From: Bacteroidales bacterium
GTDB taxonomy: Bacteria > Bacteroidota > Bacteroidia > Bacteroidales > WCHB1-69
Assembly: GCA_016285145.1 (NCBI GenBank)
Contig: JAEEQE010000012.1
Location: forward strand, 1 to 64,000
Reading direction: 5' to 3'
DNA length: 64,000 nt
The notes under the pieces are model-generated. The model did not search any database. It was not told the origin of the DNA and was given only the letters and a program-made list of their open reading frames with translations. Each line of letters starts with the position of its first letter. The first letter of the stretch is position 1. A program made the translations under genes and the position numbers. Shown piece by piece: positions 28,446 through 40,400 of this stretch.

Positions 28446-31400
28446 TTATCTGGTCACAACGAGTTTCTTGGAGACCTTAGCATCACCACTCTGAACCGTG
28501 AGGAAGTACACACCAGGTGTGAGATCAGCCGTGGTACGAGAGTAGATGAAGGAAGCACCCTTCGTCGTGGAGACAGTCTCCTCGGAGACAACCTTACCGG
28601 CCAGCGTCACAATTCTGACGACTGCAGCACCCTCGAAGCCTTCGATGTTAGCATTGACATCGCCGGAAGTCGGGTTCGGATAAACCTTAACGGTGGGTTC
28701 GTCAACCACATTGAGAATCGGTTCGGGTTCGGGCTCAACAGCCGGAGACGGCGTGTAGTGCAGATCCTCGCCAGTTACCGTGAACTTCAAGGTATCCACA
28801 ACCAACTCGGTAAGAGTAGCGTTACTTGCGATAGAGTTGTAACCACCAATCGTAAGGTTACGAGCAGAATCAACATTGTAATACAAGTCACCATTCAAGT
28901 TCACACGACTTGTGGAGATGAGTCTGTACACAATCTTGTACTCACCAGCTTTCATGGCAGGAGATACTGTCTTACTAACCGGACGATTGTTCAAGAAGTG
29001 CAGATAAACATCATCGTAAATAAAGTTACCACCAGCCAGATTCTTGTTCGGGAAGTGATTACCCATTTGCAAAGTGTTAGTGTTACTAGCTTGAGCAAAG
29101 TCATATCTCGTTTCGGCGTTAGTAAGGTGAGAATTAGGACTGTAGGTCAACCACTCGATGTAGTCGGTGGACATCCACTTCTGGTAATTCACACCCATAC
29201 CTTGTTCTTCTTCCTTGAAGTAAACGCCGATGGAGTCATTCGAGATAAGCTGACCATCATGATAGAAGTCGAAGGTAACGAATACCAACTCATCACCACC
29301 GGAGCACGGAGCGCTAACCATCCAAGTGTAGTTGAACTTATTAGCCATGTCTGTAGATGTAGTAGCATCCGGCAGTCTGTGCGTGGTCGTTCCGTTCACA
29401 TCCTTGAAGATGAATCTCGGAGCATCGGTAGCTTCAACCGTTAAGCTATCAGACTTGTACAGCTTGGAATCCTTATCGTAAGTACCATTGATATTGTAGG
29501 TAGAGTAGCAACCATTGCCATCCTTAACACTGACCGTGAAGGTGTGAGAGCCCTCACCAGCAGATGTATAGTCATAGGTAGGAGCGGTAGCACCCACAAT
29601 CGTGTCGCCATCCATGAACCACTGATAGGTCACATAGCCAGTTTCCGTCACAGAAAGCGTGGTGGAACCGGTAGCACAAACCGTGGTGTCACCAAGGATA
29701 ACCGGAACAGGCAGCGTGTCAACGTGAGCGTAAGCAAACACCGTATCAGCACCGCACTCGTTCACCACGATGTAACGGATGGTAGCGTTATTGTAGCTGG
29801 TGTCGTACGGCTGACCGAAGACTAACGTCTCATCTGTCGTGGAACCAGCCTTAGTAATCGTCCAGAGAGTGGTCGTATCCTTAGCAACATTGACATAATG
29901 CATCGTCTTGGAAGCGAACGTATCGCCAGAGCAGATAGTGAACTCGCTGGTGTACAACGTATCCGTAATCTCAGGAAGTTTCGTCACAACAAGTCTCACG
30001 GCAACGCAAGTGTCATAACCGCAACGAGTAGCAGCATAGTACTTGACGTTCGTGTCTTGTGTGATAGGTGTGGTTTCAGCGACCGGCACATAATCACCGG
30101 AAGCGTTCTCCACTAACCAGCCTTGAGCCGTGATTCTGGAGGATCTGGTCGGCAGAGTAACAACCGGAACCGTCTTGACAAAGTCAATCAGCGGAGAACC
30201 AACACAGGTGTCGGTAACAACCGGTGCCGTAACCGTCGGCTTGCCTTCCACCACGATCAGGATGCTGTCAATGATGACAGACGTGTCGCAATGGTTGACA
30301 GCTCTGAAGGTAACAAATGCACTGTCAAGCTCAGCAGTAATCTTGGTGATGGCCTCATAGTCAGCCTTAGACCAATCCGTGTAGATGCCGGAGACATTCT
30401 TCTTAATGTAACCAACAACAGCAGAATCAGCAGTGTTGTAAGCATTCAATGTAACAACCTCACCACGTTTGAAGTTCGGCGTTTCATCAATGCAGTAGAG
30501 TTGATCAGCATTATTGAATGTGATGGTCGGCAGCGTATCAATGTAGAGCTCGAAGGTGAGAGACTTGTTCGTAGCCGGACAAACCGTGCTGGTAGCCGTC
30601 ACCGTAGCCTCATAGATACCGTGAGAAGCCTGGACATCCGTACCCTTGATAGTATAAGTACCAGCGGTATGAATTTCGTCTGTCGTTGTAGCAACAGAAT
30701 CTCTGCTTACACCCGTGATAGATGCAGGATTGAAGGTATAACCGATTTGTACATAAGTACCCTCGAAGCTATACACTTGATCATCCATAGCAGTACCGGA
30801 GCACAGCGTATCCTTGTTCGGAGAAACCGTGGTCAGTTTCACAGTGTCATAAACCATCAACTGGATAGAATCAGAGTAGTTGACACCACAACGTGTCTCA
30901 ACAGAGTAACGCAGATACTTACCGTTGTAGTCCTTCGTCATCGGAGTAGTCTCGGTGAAATCAGCCCAAGAACCGCTCACATTGCTCTCCCATTTCTCCA
31001 CGAGAACCGGAGCGTTCGGCGTGGTGAAGGAAGGTTTAACAAGCGTAAGAGCAGTACCCTCGCAAACCGTGTCAGCCTTAGGAGCCGTGGAGAAGTGAGC
31101 CGTATCAGCAATCGTGAAGCGGATCGTGTCAAACTTCTCGCGGTCGCAAGCGGCCACAGCAGACTCAACCTTAACGTAGATAGCGCACACAGCACCATCC
31201 GTAGCAACCTTCGGCGTAATGTCGAACTTCGTCTCTTTCACATCAGCCGTCACATTCTCGGTTGTAGCAACTTCGAAGTCGGTGGTGCTAGAAACCTGAT
31301 ACGTCATCACATTGGACTTGTGAACCGTAACCTTGAAGTCCATCGTGGAACCAACACAAATGGTATCAACCAAATTGAGTTTTTCTGTCACAAGGGAAGC

Positions 31401-34400
31401 GGTGTCGTTCACAACAACCTTAATGGTGTTGGATTCAGCAGAGCCACACTTGTTGGTCACAACGTACCAAACATTCTTATTGGAATCAGCCATTGTGAGA
31501 GCATTACCAGCAGTATAGTCATTACCATCCAGTTTCAGCACCGGAGCAATAGTAAGCGGAGCCGTCGGAGTGGTAGTAACAGAGAGTGTCAAATCAGAAG
31601 TGATGTGAATGGAATCACCAACACAATAGGTAATTGTAGCAGGAGAAAGCAAAGCGGAAGGCACCGTGTCAACCACCACCGGAACGGCGTTGGAGTAGGA
31701 GGTACCGCAGCGGTTGGTCACCTGATACTTGATGGAGTCACCATGATTGATCATATACAGCGGAGTGATAGGATCGAAATCCTCATAGTTGCCCGTACCA
31801 TGTTTGATGAGCCAGCCCTCAGAGAGAACATCACCATTCTTAGCATTGTACGACGGAGCAACCAGACGTTTGAGAACATCACCAGCACAGATGCTATCCG
31901 GATTGGCAACCACGTCAACCACCGGCTTATCAACGATGTAGAACTCAACCGTCTTCTTCACAAACTGACAAGCTGATTGCAGACCAGCAGGAACTGTAGG
32001 CTCCTGGAAGGAATAGATATCAACGGAGGAGACACCCACATTGGCGGAGTCAGGCGTAATGGTATAGGTGTTGCCATTCTTAGCAACCTTGAAGTACTTG
32101 GAATCGAAGACCAGGGTATCGGTGTTACCCGGATTCACCGTGAAGGTGATATCACCCGTAGTACCCACACACAAGGAATCGAAGGTGTAGGTGAGATCCA
32201 GCTTAGCTGTATTGTAAACCGTCAGAGTCAGCTCATTGGAGTAAGAGGTACCGCAAGCGTTGGTGACAGCGTAACGGATGACACCGTTATTCATGCCATA
32301 GACAAACTTGCTGATAATCGTATCAACAGCATTCAGCTGCCATTTACCCGTGCAAGCAACACCGTTGCAGGTATAAACAGGAACCGTCAAGTCAAAGTCG
32401 GTGCTGTCGCAATACGGACTGTTGGTTGTAATATTCGGAACGATAGGCAGAGAGTCGATATTCAATGTGTAAGGTCCGTAAACCACAGTGTCGCAATTGT
32501 TCACAGCATAAGCATACACTGTTCTACCACTATCGGCGAAGTTCAAGTTAGCCGTAGGATCGAAAGCGGCATCTGCAGAGTTGTAGGCCGTACCAAACTT
32601 CCAACCATAATCGCTCGTGTATTTCACCTTGAGCATGTTGTCTGTATGAAGCGGATTGCCGTGGCAGATGTGACGCTCAATGTAATTGGCGCTAGAATCA
32701 ACCGTGAGGATCGGGCTGCTGTTAACAATGATGTTGACCGTAAGGAAGCTGTCGCAACCATTAGCAGCGCCGTTGGCGAAGGTATCAACGAACGTATGAT
32801 AGTTCGGACCACCTTCCACGAAGTAGAACTTATGTTCAAGACCCTTCTGATCTCTATAAGTAGTACTGTCACAAACAACCTGAGTGATCTGGTGATTTGC
32901 AACCGGCTTGATATTGACATTCATATAGTCGTGAGCGATACAACCATTGTGGTCAACCAAGTTCACGCAGTAGGAAATCTCCGTCGGGGCGGTATAGGTG
33001 TTAGCCGGGACATCGACATGGGTACCAGAAACGTAAACAGGCTGTGTCCAGAAGATGGAATCGTAATCAGCAATCGGATTGGTTACACCAACAACGTAAT
33101 CATTGTTCTCGCAGTTATAGGCAACGCCATGGCTCGGAACAGAAATACGTGCAGGATTCTCGAAATAGAAGTGGACAACCGGGGTCGTGTCAATGGTGAC
33201 AGCAATCGTCTTGGTCGTCACACAACCGGTGGCGAGACTGGTCACTTCAACTGTATATTCGCAGTGGAGACGCTCAGCAGAGGTGATAACATCAACACAA
33301 CTGGAATCTGAGAGAACTGTCCACGGGAAGCAGTTGCAAGACCACAGATAGCCATAACCAAGCGTGTCGCTTGCAACCTGGGCGCTTACTTCAGCACACA
33401 GCTTAGCATCGGAATTCGGACAGAAGTTATATTCGCTAACGTTATTGTAGCCACTGGAGATAATCGTATCAATAATCGGAGCATTAGCGCTAACCGTGTT
33501 GATAGAGGCTGTGAAAGGGCCATAGACACATTCGGTAGAGGTTTCTTTCACCCAGATGTAATAAACATCCGCACCAAGCTGCTCGTAAACCGTGTCGCTG
33601 GTATAGTTCAGCGAAGCAAGATCAACGGAAGCATTCGTATCCATAGCGAAGAGATAGGTCGGTGTCGGCACATCACTCGTCACACTGTCGGAAGAAAGGC
33701 CGATAGCACCATTGAACGGAGCAACACAGAAATCGTTGTCCTTGATGCTCGGATTAATCGTAACGTTGTAGTCTTTCTTGTTGACCGTGATCTTCAGCGG
33801 ACCAGCAACAGGATAAGTACAGTTGGTCGTGGTATCCCAGATGAGGACCTCGTGGTCGCCTTCTTTCAAACCATCGAAAACATTACTGATCTGGTAAGCA
33901 CCACCATCAATCTTGTAACGATAAACACCGTCGATGTTCGGGTTAACCATGTTCACCGTAACCGTACCGTTGTAAGGAGCAACGCAGCGGTCATTGTCGG
34001 TGGAGTCAGCCGTAACCGTGATGTCATCGTGGTGCAGAAGCACGCTGATGGTATCAGAAGCCGTACACTTGGTAATCGTATCGTTCACCACCACTTTGTA
34101 GAGCATGTCTTTCAAGTGGTACATGGTGTAGGAGTCAGGATTGAAGTAGTTCACATCGATCTGAGCACCGGCATTGTCATAGAAGGAGTAGGTGTAATGA
34201 CGAGCCTGCGGTTTTTCAACCACGATGGTACCGTTACCCGGATGTTCAAACGTAGGAACACACATTGTGTTCGGAGTCTGTGAAAGCTCAAGTTCATAGA
34301 TGTGAGCGCTATCAGCCACGGTAACCGTACCCTCGGCAGAAACACAACCCTTGCTGCTAATCACATAATAGGTGTAGGTGCCGCTGTCCAAGCTGTTGAA

Positions 34401-37400
34401 GGTCGGAGTAATGCTGCTCATAGTGTCAGGCATAGCGGAAACCAAATAGTAGGTAACGTCAGTCAGAGAAGAGGTGATCGTAACGGAACCGTTCTTCTCA
34501 GGTTTACAGTTGTAGTTAGCAGCCGTAGCAGCAACCGTAGCGGTCGGGATAATCGGAGTATGGTTAATCGTAACATTCGCTGTATCCGTACAACCAGTCA
34601 ACGTGTTGTAAGCAGCCAATTTGTAATCACCATCCTTAAGACCTGTGATTGTGGTGGTCGTACCATAAACACTGTCAGCGGCAAACAGCGTGTAAGCGCA
34701 GTTGGCTTCCGGAGTGATGGTCACAGTACCATCATGAATCGTATCTGTACAATAGGTGTTAGCCGTAGTGTTGAATTTGATAACCGGCTTGGTCGTGATG
34801 TCGCTAACAGAAATGGTCTTCTGACCAGGGCACTGCGTAGCATTGTTGACAACACTGATAATGTAATCGCCATCATGCAGGTTAACAAACACATTGGCAG
34901 GCGTATTCGTGTTGATTGCACCATTGATGAAGAAGGTGAAATCAGAGGTGGAGAGGTTGGTCACTGTGATGGAACCAGTACCGGTGAAGGTAGCGTTATC
35001 ACAAACAATGTCGCCAACCATGTCGTACTTAATCGTATCATATCTTGCTCTTGCGTCTTCAACGGTAACCGTATCTTCGCGGAAGCAACCTGTAGCAATG
35101 TTGTATTTCACAATATTATACTTACCGGCATCCAAATTGCCTTGGGTACCTGTAATAGCCTGGTTGGAAACATTGCAGATATAATAGTTATAACCATTTG
35201 CAGCATTGATGGTAATGGAACCGTCATAGGTGGTGCAGCTGGTACGCGGAGAGGTGGTGTATTCACCCGCAGCAATCGTAAGGGCAGCGGCTTCATCCAA
35301 AATAGTCCAAAGAGTGTCGCTTTCACAACCCGTGGCATTGTCACGGACACGGATAGTGTAGGTACCGGCAGCAAGTCCAGTATAAGAATGGCCGGAAGTC
35401 GGAAGGATTTCCGTGTTACCTTGCAGCAGCTTGTAGGTATAATGGTTATCATCCGTGTTGGTCAGAGAAATCGTACCATTCACCGTCGGAGGAGTAGCAA
35501 TGGAAACGCAAGTAGGAAGCGTAGCCGTGCAAACCGTATTGTTCGTGGAGACGAAGGTAGCCTTGGCCGGATTGACAATATTGGAAGTAACCTCGAAGGT
35601 GTAATCCTTGGCGCAACCAAGATCTGACGTCACCGTCATGATATGGCTGTTAGCATCAATCAGGTTAACAAACTTGATAACGTTCGTACCATCATACGTG
35701 TAAACAGAATCGCCAATCTGATAGGTGTAGCCGTTGATCGGGTTGGTCACCGTGATGGAACCGTTCGGCGTGATGGCCAGATCGCAAACCGTGTTAGGAA
35801 CAGAATCAACCAACGGTCTGGCAGGATCCTGCGTGGTCGTAGGAACATTGATACCAGCGAACTGCTGACTACAAGCGGTAACCGTGGAAACGATAGCCAA
35901 TGTGTAGTCACCACCATTCAATTGACCGAACGTCAAGTCGCTGCCATTACCGGTCAGCGTGACATTATTCAAAGTATATTCAAAATCAGGATTGGAGTTT
36001 TGGATAGTGATAGCACCGTTCGGAGCCACACAGCTCGTCTTAGGCGTGGTGACGTAAGAAGGAAGTTCCGGAAGTTTCGTGCTGTCAGCCACAATCGTGT
36101 TGTAGATGCTGTACGGACAATATTTGTCGGAAACAACCTGGATGAGGTAGTCACCATTACGCAGACCTTCATATTTCAGGACACCAGAGGTGTAAACACG
36201 CTCGGAATTCGGAACATTGATGATCTCATAGGTGTAGTTCACTTGAGGATTGTTAACCGTGATGGTACCATCGTAAGGATCAGCACAACGATAGTTGGCC
36301 GTACCCGTGGCTGTGGACAGAATCATATTGTTCACAGAATCCACCACGATGGTGGCAGCATTCATAGTCTCACAATCATGATTAGACTTCAAGTCAATGT
36401 CGTATGTACCGTTGTTAAGGCCAGTATAAACATAGTTGGCGTCACGCCAAGTGGTATCAGTGGAGAGTTTGTATTGGTAACCCGGCGTGATGTTCGTCAC
36501 AGAAATCGTACCATTGAACTCGTTATTCACATTGTATGCATTCTTACAGAACTCGTTCGGAGTGGAAGCGAGCGTTACATCAGCAGCTGCCGGCAACGGA
36601 TAAACCGTAATGTTAACAGACTTGGTAGCCTCGCAGTCAAGAGAATCCACAACAGAAAGCTGATACGTATGAACACCAGCTGTGGTCGGGGTAACCGTCA
36701 GGACAGCGTCGGTACCAAGAGTATTGGAACCTTCCGTCCAAGTATATCTGGGAGTACCCAAAACATTGGTGGTGCTCGGTGTAAGAGTTGCAGAGCCATT
36801 CAAACAGAATGCAGTGTCATCAACAACAGCAATATTAGTAATTGCAATATTGTCAGAAGGCAATTTAGCCGTGATGTTGAAAGTGCTTGAATTGCCACAA
36901 TGGTCTGTGAGAGTAATCGTGACGACCTTGTTCTCGGTAATTTCCGTACCGGCAACAGGAGTCTGCGTCAGCGTCATCGTACCAACCTTGTAGCAGTTGT
37001 CAGAAACATTATTATTGTTGAAGAGCGGGATCATGTCAGGAACAAAGAACTTACAACCCGGCTGACGGATCAGCGTGGTGTCGCTGATAATAGCGGAAGC
37101 ATCCACAACAGGAGCGGTGGTGTCAACCACGTTGAACGGGAATTCAGCTTCAGCCACACAACCCTTGATGTTCGTAACTTTCACATGCGGATAGTACGTG
37201 TAGTTACAGCTGTCAGGCAGGATGTAAACACCCGTCGTATCATTGTGAGAATAGATATTCACACTTTCGCCAGACCACTCATAGGTAACACTGTTGTCAC
37301 CCGGGATTCTGCCAACGGCAACAGCCTCAACGGTCAGCACACCGTAGTTCGGGCAAAGCGGGAAGGTGGCACCATTACGGATATCTTCGTGGATATAAAC

Positions 37401-40400
37401 GGTAGGCAGGTTCCAAACATGAACAGGATCAGAGGAATCTTTTGCAACACAACCATATTTGTCGGTAACCGTAATCGTGTAAACGAAGTTCGTGTCAGGC
37501 AGAGCCGGAATACCGAGAGCATTCTGCCAGGTATGGTGGATAATCGTACCGTCGTTCGGTCTGCCCGTCCACAAGAAGGAGTACGGAGCATGGTTGTAAC
37601 CGGCGATAGAATCCGTAGAGAAACTCAAATTAACCGTATCATAGAGACAGAGCTCATTTCTGTCGATAGAAACAGAACCATGTTTGATGTACATCGGTTC
37701 AGGACGCACCAGCGTAGCGATATGCACCTTATTGGACTTGTTACCGCATCTGTCAGAAATCTGGGCATAGATATTAACAGTAAGGGAGTCGGCGAAGATG
37801 TCGGTATTGGCGGATGCGAGGTCGGTGTTCATACCATTGAAGAACTTAACGGAAGCAACCAGCTCGGTATCCGGTGTGCAGTTGTCGCTGACATTACCCT
37901 TCACCAAGTTGACGAAGACAGTGTCATCCGGCATGATGTACGTACAATTCATAGCCGGAACAGGATCCACCTGAGAAGGCGTGACCGTCAGTGTAGGTCT
38001 TGTCGTATCCGTCACCGTATAAGTCTCAACATAGGTGGCGGTGTTGCCACAGTGGTCAGAAACCGTATAAGTACGGGTGAGCGTGGAGGTGCAAAGACCT
38101 GCGTTAATAACATCAGAGTGGGAAACGCTGGTTTCCAGTTTACCGCAAGCATCGGTAACGGTGATACCGGCACCGGAGGTGAGGGCGGCAAGCGTGGTGT
38201 AAGCGGCAGGAACGATCACCGTGTTGCAACCATAGAGGTTGAAAGACTTCGCAGTTGTGGAGACAACCGGCTTAACGGAATCTTTCACATTCACAACAGC
38301 CGTATCGGTGTTGGACTTACAACCATTACCGTCGGTCACATAAACCATACCTTTGTAAATCTTGCCCGTGCAATCGTTATCGCTCGTATTGATGGTGTTG
38401 GTATTGGTAGTAACGGAAGTGTTCACATCACCAGACCAAGTATAGGTATAAGTAGCTTTGGACTCAGTGGTCAGGCTGGCGGTCAGATTCACAGACACGC
38501 CCGGACATACTGTAGATGTCTTCGGAGCCACAGCCAAAACAGGATATTTGTAGAAATCGAAGGTGAAGGCCAGTTTCTGGTCAGAAATACAGGTCGTGGT
38601 CGGATTGTAGGAAGCCACATAGTATTTCACCGTCTTATATTCATTGCCAGTCGGTTTAATGGAGTTCAAATCCACCGTGTAGCTGTTGGCGGTATCCAGA
38701 GGATTGCCGGCTTCGTCGAACCAAACACAGACAGCACCCGTAGGAGCGGTGGCGGTCAACGGATAGGTAGCAGGAATGTCCTCATTCAAACAGTAGGATT
38801 TGGAAGTCGTGGCCGGAAGAGTCGGCTGAGCAGGGATAGGATAGATGGTGATGGTAACATCAGCCGTGGTGTTACAAGTGACAACAACGACATTGTTAAC
38901 CTTGTGGTCTTCACCAACCGTAACCGAATAGATGCTGTCGCCAGCAGCCGTCGGCGTAATCTTGAGAACGTTAGCGGTACCCAGCGTGGTGGTATTGCCT
39001 TTCTTCACCCAAGCATAGCTGTCGAAACCAGCCGTGGCGGTCAGCGTGAACTCAGTACCCAGACAAGCAGCCGTAGGATTGGCGGCAACCGTTACAACAG
39101 GGTTGTCATAAACGGTAACCGTGACGATGTCGAAACTGTCTTTCGAGAAGCAGCCCGTCAGTGTGTCATTCTGATAGACATAGAATGTCTGGACACCTGC
39201 GGCGGTCGTGGACGGGATCAGGGCAGCGCCCGAGATTTCCGGGTTGAAGGTGTTGTCCATAGCCCAGTGCAGTTTGCAATCCTGAGCAGGAGTCACATTC
39301 TCGTCAACCGACGTGGCCGTCGAGCCAACGCAGTAATAGTAATTCGGGGTTCCGATGGTCGGCTTGCCCGGGATTTGATGTACTATATATGTTAATGTAT
39401 CAACCGGACCTTCGCACCATACGGAGTCTTCATTGAAGTTCGCATACAAGTTCACCTGACGCATGAAGAACGTATAAGTACCAACCGTGTTCACTGGGGT
39501 GGGAACCACCGCCTTGAAAGAATCAGGGTGATTGGTCGTGGCCCATTGAATTTCTTTATAGGTGAGGCCATCGGCATCGGGAGTGGCGAAGTGGGCATAG
39601 CCTTCCAAGTCTGCTTGGGTAAGGTTGCCGCCGAAGCAGTTCTCCACCGTGTCGAGATCGTTGCCGCTGGCATCAAGGAAAGCAGCCACCGGGTTGGTGC
39701 GCACATAGAGGTGCAGGGTGTCGATAGCTGTCACGCTGCAGTGACCACCACAAAGGGTATCGATGAAAGCAACAACATAGTCGCCCGTGGCGTCGAAGGT
39801 CATGGCAGGTTTGCCATATTCAAAGGTGCCGCCGTCGCAAATCTCTTTGTCGAAGGCACCATAGTTATTGAAAGGAGCAATAGAGTCCGTAGCAACGATA
39901 CGGCCGGGGGTACTCATGTGACCACCGATGTATTTGTCTTGGTTCTGATTCCAGTAGAGGTTTGTCCAATCAGAACCACCAGTACGTTCGCGGATGCTAA
40001 TCACCAAGGAGTAATCACCAACTTGCTTCCAGTTGATGATGATAATATTTTCAGTTTGCTCAAAGAATTCTGCATTCAAATAGTCGAGATGTTGGGAATA
40101 GATACCTGTATAGCCGCCGGCATACTGGTAATCATTCGAGTAGGAAAAAGTAGTGTCAGGAGACATGGCACCAGGATAGCCTTCCTTGCAAGATGCCGTC
40201 TGGCTTTGGGCGTTATAGCACGGCACACCTTGCACAGGAATACCATGTCCATCCAACACCTGACCACCAAGCCACGGAATCTGAACTCCCGGACCAGGTT
40301 GGTTGAGGCGGTTGTAGAACGTGTAGATGCTGAAGTCCGCATAATCGGACAAATTGCCGTTCACCAACTGGCCGTCGCGATACACTTTCCAGTCAATAGA

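Noticed and set aside
30123..39395. Very long open frames on the plus strand opposite the giant T9SS gene (up to 831 codons)
   Set aside because: They are in a fixed antisense register to a clear gene with a signal peptide and sorting domain. Their translations are low-complexity and rich in Arg, Asn, Val and Ile, with no domain. They arise because the sense gene rarely uses TTA, CTA and TCA codons.
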